Origin: Megalobrama amblycephala
Lineage: Eukaryota; Chordata; Actinopteri; Cypriniformes; Xenocyprididae
DNA length: 64,000 nt
NCBI RefSeq assembly: GCF_018812025.1
Contig: NC_063052.1
Span: forward strand, 15,849,686 to 15,913,685
Direction of reading: 5' to 3'
In this document: positions 57,820-64,000 of the stretch, piece after piece
How the letters are laid out: every line of letters begins with the position of its first letter
Numbering within the stretch: the stretch's first letter is position 1
Position numbers and translations under genes: made by a program
Notes under the pieces: generated by a model
Told to the model about the DNA's origin: nothing
The model's database searches: none
What the model saw: only the letters and a program-made list of their open reading frames with translations

Positions 57820-58673
57820 AATGGACTCACTGGCTGGAGTGGGCTCTGGAGTGGACTCGCTAGCTGGAGCGGGATCTGGAGCGGACTCACTGGCTGGAGC
57901 GGACTCACTGGCTGGAGCGGGCTCTGGAGTGAACTCACTGGCTGGAGCGGACTCACTAGCTGAAGCGGGCTCTGGAGTGGACTCACTGCCTGGAGCGGAC
58001 TCACTGCCTGGAGCGGACTCACTGCCTGGAGCGGGCTCTGGAGTGGACTCTCTGGCTGGAGCGGGCTCTGGAGCGGACTCTCTGGCTGGAGCGGGCTCTG
58101 GAGCGGACTCACTGGCTGGAGCGGGCTCTGGAGTGGACTCACTGACTGGAACAGACTCACTGGCTGGAGCGGACTCTGTAGTGGACTCACTGGCTGGAGC
58201 GGACTCACTGACTGGAGCGGACTCACTGACGGAGCTGATTCACTGGCTGAAGAGGCCTCCAGGCCTTGAAGGATGAAGGAAGCCTTCTTTCTTCTCCTTC
58301 TCCTCCCTTTACCGGAGTGAAGCTGAGGCTCAGTGCCCACCTCCTCTGAAGACTCTGGAGTGGACTCACAGGCGGGAGCGGGCTCTGGCTGAGCGTGAGT
58401 TGCCCAACGGCTTCTGTGGGAGAGATAATGGACAAAGCCCCAAAAATCCAGGATCTGGAGCCCCTCCAACTCCCACTGAGGCAGAGGGTCGTCGAGGCAT
58501 CCATTAAAAGTCCCTTTAAGCGCCTCATCATTGTACCGCAGCCCTCTTGACATCGTCCAGAAAAACTGGGCAAAACACCCTACCTCTCTCCCCTCCTGTC
58601 GCAGAGCCACCACTGCCCGAACTAGAGCCATCCGCTCTCCAATGGAGGCTGGGGGACAAATCCGAATGCTCAT
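57732..58673 (-). CDS. Gag-like protein with (SPLQ)n repeats, mobile-element encoded
   Basis: From the first ATG after the 5' LTR (58673) the frame runs 313 codons. Residues about 15-90 (MALVRAVVALRQEG, CFAQFFWTM, YNDEALKGTFNGCLDDPLPQWELE) resemble the middle of sushi-like Gag proteins. A basic KGRRRRRKKASFILQGLE stretch follows, then about 110 residues of Ser-Pro-Leu-Gln-x-(Pro) repeats. There is no zinc knuckle and no enzyme. The protein may package the element's RNA with help from an autonomous relative; this is inference. A frameshift near 57820 separates it from the 199-codon frame downstream. Confidence 0.7.
   Translation of the reverse strand: MSIRICPPASIGERMALVRAVVALRQEGREVGCFAQFFWTMSRGLRYNDEALKGTFNGCLDDPLPQWELEGLQILDFWGFVHYLSHRSRWATHAQPEPAPACESTPESSEEVGTEPQLHSGKGRRRRRKKASFILQGLEASSASESAPSVSPLQSVSPLQPVSPLQSPLQPVSLFQSVSPLQSPLQPVSPLQSPLQPESPLQSPLQPESPLQSPLQAVSPLQAVSPLQAVSPLQSPLQLVSPLQPVSSLQSPLQPVSPLQPVSPLQIPLQLASPLQSPLQPVSPFWVSHRLTLISGGEGGRGLPPSYKAWRPL
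57815..58235. repeat. GC-rich 15/18-bp minisatellite coding the SPLQ repeats
   Basis: Units such as gcggactcactggctggagc and gggctctggagtggactc recur more than 20 times in the plus reading; on the minus strand they encode Ser-Pro-Leu-Gln-Pro-Val-like repeats. Two further tandem tracts lie at 57370-57600 (63-bp type units) and 57620-57710 (27-bp units). Confidence 0.9.
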
Positions 58674-58706
58674 GCTGTTGGATCTAGTATTTATGGTGGT
58701 TCGTTC

Positions 58707-59100
58707 TGTCACGGTTCACACAGAAACAAGAAGGTAGATCCAATTGCGGCAGAAGCATTTATTAAAGGGTAATCCAAAGTCGTAATCCAAAGAACAGGCA
58801 AGGGTCAAAATCCATGAAGACAGTCCAAACAAACAGGTACAAAATAACACAAAGACAACCAAACACGAGAATCAGAAGAACACTTAACATTAACAACGAA
58901 CCACAACCAAAGACAGATACAACTCAGTATAAATAGACAGACACTAATGATGTGATATAATACAGCTGGGTGCAATGACAATGATAATGAGTCCGGTGAG
59001 TGTGTATGGGATATGTAGTCCATGTAACAGGTGGAAATGAGAGTCCGGGATGGAGTGCCCTCTAGTGGCTGATAGGGCACTCTCACTGGTGATCATGACA
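58707..59100 (-). repeat. 5' LTR of the 56826-59100 element
   Basis: 394 bp, nearly the same as 56826-57219. Confidence 0.93.
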
Positions 59101-59105
59101 GTGAT

Positions 59106-60175
59106 GACAGAACTGGGCTAAATATGGTCATACTTCCTAGTTCTAGTAAGAATTCTAGCTGCTGCATTTTGTACGATCTATAGTTTATTTATCAAGCAGG
59201 AGGAACAACCACCCAGTAGAGCGTTACAGTAATCTAGCCTTGAGGTCATGAACGCATGAACTAACTGTTCTGCATTCTTCATTGAGAGCATATGTCGTAG
59301 TTTAGATATATTTTTAAGATGGAAGAATGCGGTTTTACAGACGCTAGTAACATGGCCTTCAAATGAAAGATGAATCTCTCTTTTTTTTTTTTTTATTTAG
59401 TAGTAGGAAATTACTGGTCATCCAATTTTTTATATCAGCTATGCATTCTGTTAATTTTGCGAATTGGTAAGTTTCGTCAGGCTGCGGAGAAATATAGAGC
59501 TGAGTATCATCAGTGTAACAGGGAAAACTAACACCATGCTTCCTCCAGATATCTCCCAAGGGTAGCATGTACAGACTGAAAAGCAACGGTTCTAGTACTG
59601 AGCCTTGCGGTACTCCATATTGAACTTGTGATCGATATGACCTCTCTTCGTTTACTACTACAAACTGATAACGGTCAGATAAGTATGATTTGAACCATGA
59701 CAATGCAATTCCACTAATCCCAACATAATTTTCGAGTCTATTTAAACGAATATTGTGATCGATAGTGTCAAATGCAGCACTAAGATCCAGTAACACTAAC
59801 AGAGAGATACAACCACAATCTGATGATAAGAGCAAATCATTAGTAACTCTAATGTCAGTCTCAGTACTATGGTACGATCTAAATCCTGACTGGAAATCCT
59901 TACAGATACTATTTCTTTCTAAAAAGGTGATGATACTGATGATGCCTTTTCTAGTATTTTTTACAGAAAAGTGATTCTCTAGGATCAAGTTGTGTTTTTT
60001 TAATAAGAGGTTTAATAATAGCCAGCTTAACATTTTTTGGTACGTATCCTAGTGATAAAGATGAATTGATGATATTAAGAAAAGGATGTATGACCTCTGG
60101 AAGCATCTCTTTCAATAGCTTAGTCGGTGAATGAAAACAAGTGAGTGCTGGAATGTATGATATTACCCACATTGG
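59106..60175 (-). pseudogene. L2/CR1-type LINE reverse transcriptase
   Basis: Minus-strand frame 60033-59359 carries the RT core: SGFRSYHSTET, LLVLLDLSAAFDTIDH with the first catalytic Asp, YGVPQGSVL, and Cys-Tyr-Thr-Asp-Asp (consensus has Ala for Thr). A frameshift separates an upstream piece (60172-59951) with the Ile-Ile-Lys-Pro-Leu-Ile-Lys-Lys motif. An A-run at 59379-59394 (T on plus) disrupts the region after RT. The coding sequence continues at 56820 across the LTR insertion. The endonuclease domain is missing, so the element is 5'-truncated near 60175. Confidence 0.87.
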
Positions 60176-60679
60176 AACAATTCACAGATCACAGATGCTT
60201 TTATCCAATGTGCGTTCAAGTTAGACATTCCATCAGTTCATCTATTCCTTGTTCATTTTGAACTGAACACTTGACCTTAAGATTTCTAGTGTCATGTTTT
60301 GCTGTTTGAAATTCTCATGGTGTAATCAAACACTTTATGCGTGATCATCTTGTGATCAGTGTGTACTCAGTGTAAACAGGGTTGTTTCATTTCTATTGAG
60401 TAAATTTAGTTTTTAGTCTTATTTTTGTCACACTTGGTGGTTGCAAGCCAAGCGCACGACGAATGATCAGCAAACAAAACAGTCCACCAACTAGGAAAGC
60501 AGGAGAAGATCAAAACAATCACCTTCACAATGACAATACCGGACAACTAAACTTAGGAAACACAGGGCTGATACTCTTATACTCTTATACTTGTTTGTGT
60601 GGAACTTGTTTGTGTAAACACAATCTACTAAACAGACACTACTTCATTATAAAGTGTGTGTGTGTGTGTGTGAAGGCCT
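60176..60679. other. No gene; partial copy of the duplicated block
   Basis: 60205-60260 (gttcaagttagacattccatcag) resembles 54870-54915 and 61385-61430. A GT-run lies at 60652-60672. No coding sequence recognised. Confidence 0.45.
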
Positions 60680-61045
60680 CATCGACATGACGACACAGAT
60701 CCCCGACAAACCGCTTCCATACCATATCCCCTAGACTGAGACTGGTTTCTCCCAAGGTTTTTTGTTACCTGATGGAGTCTGGGTTCCTTGCTACTGTTGC
60801 CTCTGGCTTGCATCACATCACTGTTTTCTCCAGAGCTGCTGTATAGATAAATGAACTAAATTAATAACTAGTGATTTTTACAATGGAATGAATCAATACC
60901 GAATATACTTAAGCTAGACAATGACACCATTTTCTTCAAGAGCTGCTGTACAGCCAAATTATGTTCCCTCTATCACTGTAAAGCTGCGTTGACACAATCT
61001 GCATTGTAAAAAGCGCTATATAAATAAAGGTGACTTGACTTGAAT
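60680..61045 (+). mobile_element. LINE 3' UTR fragment with tgacttgactt tail
   Basis: Same family as the 3' UTR at 55872-56480 (opposite strand): gtgaaggcctcatcgac, then ctggtttctcccaaggtttttt. It ends ctatataaataaaggtgacttgacttga. Confidence 0.75.
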
Positions 61046-61800
61046 AATGACATTGCATTTAAAAAAAATTATCTGTCAATGAATGTAGGTAATGAGAGCA
61101 CTTTCACTCATCTGTATGTTCATTAATGTTTTTTTTATGGTGGCAAAAACTGTCTTGTGCTCTGTAAAGTGTTTAATTGATAACTTGGCATGTATACAAA
61201 TCATATTTATTTATAAATCCTGTTTCAACACAGGAAGACTTGATGAAGTGTTGGTGCAGAATACATTCACTAATTTTGTGGTTCACTAATTGATTCAGTG
61301 GCAGATGTGTTCTCATATAAAAATTAATAGAAGTGGGAAAAGATTAATTTAATTATTACATTTGCACATTTCACAGATGTTTTTATATGAAGTGCATTAA
61401 AGTTAAACTTTTCATCAGTTTATTCATTCCTTGGGCCTCATTTATAAAATTTTGCACAGAAAACGTACTACATTTGATCTTACGATCATTTCTCAGATGA
61501 TTCATAGAATGAACCTACACACAGGAAACGAATGGACGCCTCTCTTTCAGATGTGAAATCTATAAATCACAAATGATCTTGAACTTGCGCGCAGCTAAAT
61601 GTTTTTTTTTTTTTTTTTTTTACTTTTTTTTGAGTGAAATAGCCCAGTACTGAAAATACTACAGAGACAAAGTTGCAATTTTATAAAATATTTGTCAAAA
61701 TAAGACACTTAAAACACTCCAAATACTTTTTACTTATTTGAAATGAGTTGTGATGTTTGATTTTATTGTATTTAATTAACTTAAAAATTGCAAATGGAAG
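61046..61800. repeat. Duplicated block, copy B
   Basis: Matches 54446-55409 in order, about 6.5 kb away. Between 61436 and 61610 it is interrupted by sequence starting gggcctcatttataaaattttgc that is absent from copy A and looks like a DNA-element fragment, followed by a T-run. Confidence 0.75.
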
Positions 61801-62673
61801 TTAACGTATCATGCTTTTGAGTTGGGATAATATGAATCATTTTTATTGACATCTGAAACTGGACGGTGGATTTCCCAGCATGACATTTGAGTTGAATTCA
61901 GATACTGTTCAGTACCATTTACTAATCAATGTAATTTTTCTGCTAACATTTCAATTTTAAAATAATAATATAATTATTTATGTTCTCATATCACAACATT
62001 TTCCTGGTATACAAGGAAAAAATATTCAAATGTTGTTGTGTAGTTTTGTCATATCTGTATGAAAAGGATGTGTGCTTGATGTAACAGTACTCTTTCATTC
62101 ATGCAGTTTAATGTACTTTTTGGTTGTGTTTACTTTAAATAAGGAAGAAAGATAGCGGTCAGTAAACATAACATCGACACAATGTACACTATGAAGTCTC
62201 TTCAAGACTTTGGACATGCAATTCACTCATCCTTCAAATGTCTGTTTGTTTTTTTATTATTACAATTATTATTTTAATTTAAGACACTTTAAGACACTTT
62301 TTCAAGACACTTTAATTGTCTTGGTTCTGTCAGTGCTCATGGGTTTGGGATTATTTTTTTTCCTTACTTCACTGTATCCTGAATGTGGCTGAATATAAGT
62401 AGCTCACGAAAGAGTACAACAAAGTAAAGTAAAAACACAGAACGCAACCTAAGTCTTCCATAGCCACACCCAAATTAATCACTTGTATTTTATGCATCTT
62501 ACGGACTTTATTCCTTTATCATTCATTGCATTCATTGTATTCATTAACATCCTTTATCATTCATCGGTATTCAAGTATGGAAGCTTATTTGTAGCAATAT
62601 TTAAAATGTAATATGCAAAATGGCAATGCAATATGTAAAATGGCAATGTATTTCTGTATTTAAATTTACATTT
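61801..62673. other. AT-rich, no gene seen
   Basis: Only short frames without recognisable features. Confidence 0.5.
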
Positions 62674-64000
62674 TTCATAACATATGTGCAACCTCTGGAG
62701 CAAAATGATAATTCAAATTCAATAATATAATTTACATTTGCTATTTCCTATACATTAGTTTTAGCATATCATTTAAGCATATTTTTTAACGCTTCATAAG
62801 TTGCAAAATGAAAATGAAAATGTATTACAGAAATCATTATATACGTTTAACATGTTCAAGCTAAAAGTTTAGCAAAATGATCATTTAAACGTTATTTTTC
62901 TTAATTGCATACTCTCAGTTAAGACACTGGTAATAACTGCACACTATGAAGCATTAGTTAAGCATTAGTTAATAGTTATTTCATCACTTATAAAGCATTA
63001 ATAGACATTAGTAAGCAGTTTATAAATACAGCTATAATTGCTTTATTCTTGATATATAAGCATATCTATAATGTGTTTAATAATTGTATTTTCATACTTA
63101 ATTTAGAAATGATAAATTGATTATTAATAAAGTATTACATTATTTACAAACCAGTTATTTAGGAGTTGTCAGTAGTTCATTTAGTAAGTGTAAGTAAATG
63201 AATAATAAACTATTCAAACATTCATTTATACATCTTATTATTTAGACACATAGTAATAGTTACTTAGTGTGTTAGTAAATGTTTTATTAACAAATATTCC
63301 TACTGCAATTCATGATTAATTCAGGTAGTTATAAAACATTTAGAAGTAGTCAGTTAACTATTTTTGTGAGCTCATCTAAAGTGAGGACTATTTATGCTTT
63401 GTAAAGCTTTTATAAATGAGATTTAAAGGTTCAGTGATCTTCTGCATTGCTGTTCTCTAATGTTTTAAAGTTAGTACCGAGGTAGTTTTGACACTAGGAA
63501 TATGTGTTAATAAAGCATTTATTAACACAATAAACTAATACTATATGTCTAAATAATAAGATGCATAAATGTACATTTAAATATTTTATTAATCATTTAC
63601 TTACACTTCCTAAATGATCTTATGAACCACTGACAACTCCTAAATTACTGGTTTGTGAATAATGTAATACATAATTTAGAAATGATAAATTGATCATTAA
63701 TAAAGTATGAAAATACAATTATTAAACTCATTATAGATATGCTTATAAATCAAGAACAAAGCATTTATAGCTGTATTTATAAATGGCTTACTAATGTCTA
63801 TTAATGTTTTATAAATGATGAATTAACTATTTACTAATGCTTAACTAATGCTTCATAGCGTGAGTTATTCTAAAGTGTTACCAAGACACTTGCAATTGCA
63901 TTTTCATTAAATGTCCTGCAATGAATGTTAAAACTAGTGTAGGAAATAGCAAATGTAAATTATATTATTGAATTTTGCTCCAGATATTGCACACATGGTA
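62674..64000. mobile_element. Outer inverted-repeat element, cut by window edge
   Basis: 62680-62763 is an inverted match to 63928-64000 (for example tttacatttgctatttcct against its inverse), with the hAT-like MITE lying between the arms. The right arm continues beyond the window, so ends and target duplication cannot be judged. Confidence 0.65.
62929..63882. mobile_element. hAT-like MITE with long inverted repeats
   Basis: Arms of about 340 bp (62929-63270 and 63530-63882), ends ggtaa...taact and inverse, with a perfect 8-bp duplication aagacact at 62921-62928 and 63883-63890. The left terminus lacks about ten bases present in the right one. No transposase. Confidence 0.9.

Larger units (their letters stand above)
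56826..59100 (-). mobile_element. Non-autonomous LTR element with gag-like/repeat protein
   Basis: Both LTRs are 394 bp with few differences. The flanking duplication gtgat at 56821-56825 and 59101-59105 is perfect. On the minus strand the 5' LTR is 59100-58707 and the 3' LTR 57219-56826, with a strong purine tract (tttgaggggggggtaa) before the latter. The interior (1.49 kb) has no pol. It is inserted in an L2-type LINE whose coding sequence continues on both sides. Confidence 0.93.

Noticed and set aside
57299..58276. Plus-strand Gly/Ser-rich frames of 150-178 codons
   Set aside because: Antisense shadows of the repeat tracts that code the minus-strand gag-like protein; the element's LTR polarity and purine tract support the minus strand.

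Overview
The window looks like nuclear DNA of a teleost fish, most likely a cyprinid (carp, minnow or zebrafish group). This is inferred from one multi-exon F-type lectin (fucolectin) gene of the fish type, surrounded by fish-type mobile elements: sushi-like and other Ty3/gypsy elements, a Gmr1-like element, a DIRS-type tyrosine-recombinase retroelement, L1- and L2/CR1-type LINEs, a tRNA-derived SINE, and hAT-, piggyBac-, Tc1/mariner- and ISL2EU-like DNA elements. No species can be named from the sequence alone.

Layout. 1-9000: a decayed sushi-like gag-pol (minus), a gag-remnant LTR element with both LTRs (2671-4227), a SINE, an L1-clade LINE tail (minus), a DIRS-like wreck (plus) and a 16-bp minisatellite. 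9159-14364: a candidate piggyBac-like element and a 2.4-kb hAT-like element with an 8-bp target duplication. 14373-29335: one plus-strand gypsy element that has been used as a landing site. Its protease and RT pieces are separated by an ISL2EU-like transposon remnant that itself holds a 5.4-kb Gmr1-like retrotransposon (17055-22497). Its integrase is split by a gag-only LTR element (23732-27642), and its 3' coding end is cut by a mariner-like foldback element. 29344-29815 is a solo LTR.

32236-35882 (minus) is the only gene here that looks intact and host-encoded: a secreted 310-residue protein with two F-type lectin domains, in seven coding exons with canonical splice sites. A broken copy of its second domain lies at 55410-55871, beside an L2-type LINE, in a region with degraded duplications. 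37395-38565 is a hAT element with a second hAT-like MITE inside it, each with a perfect 8-bp target duplication.

42685-50884 (minus) is a second gypsy element holding a five-level nest: gypsy, hAT-like (45196-49450), MITE, piggyBac-like (46150-48373), foldback MITE (47486-48272). 55872-60175 (minus) is an L2/CR1-type LINE split by a 2.3-kb non-autonomous LTR element (56826-59100) that encodes a gag-like protein followed by proline-rich repeats. The right edge holds another hAT-like MITE (62929-63882) inside a larger inverted repeat that runs off the window.

Apart from the lectin, the coding sequences belong to mobile elements, nearly all broken. The most unusual signals are nine repeated hairpin motifs in the leader of the gag-only LTR element, with pair-preserving base changes; the integrase-before-RT order of the Gmr1-like element; and the two deep nests, whose insertion order can be read from target-site duplications.
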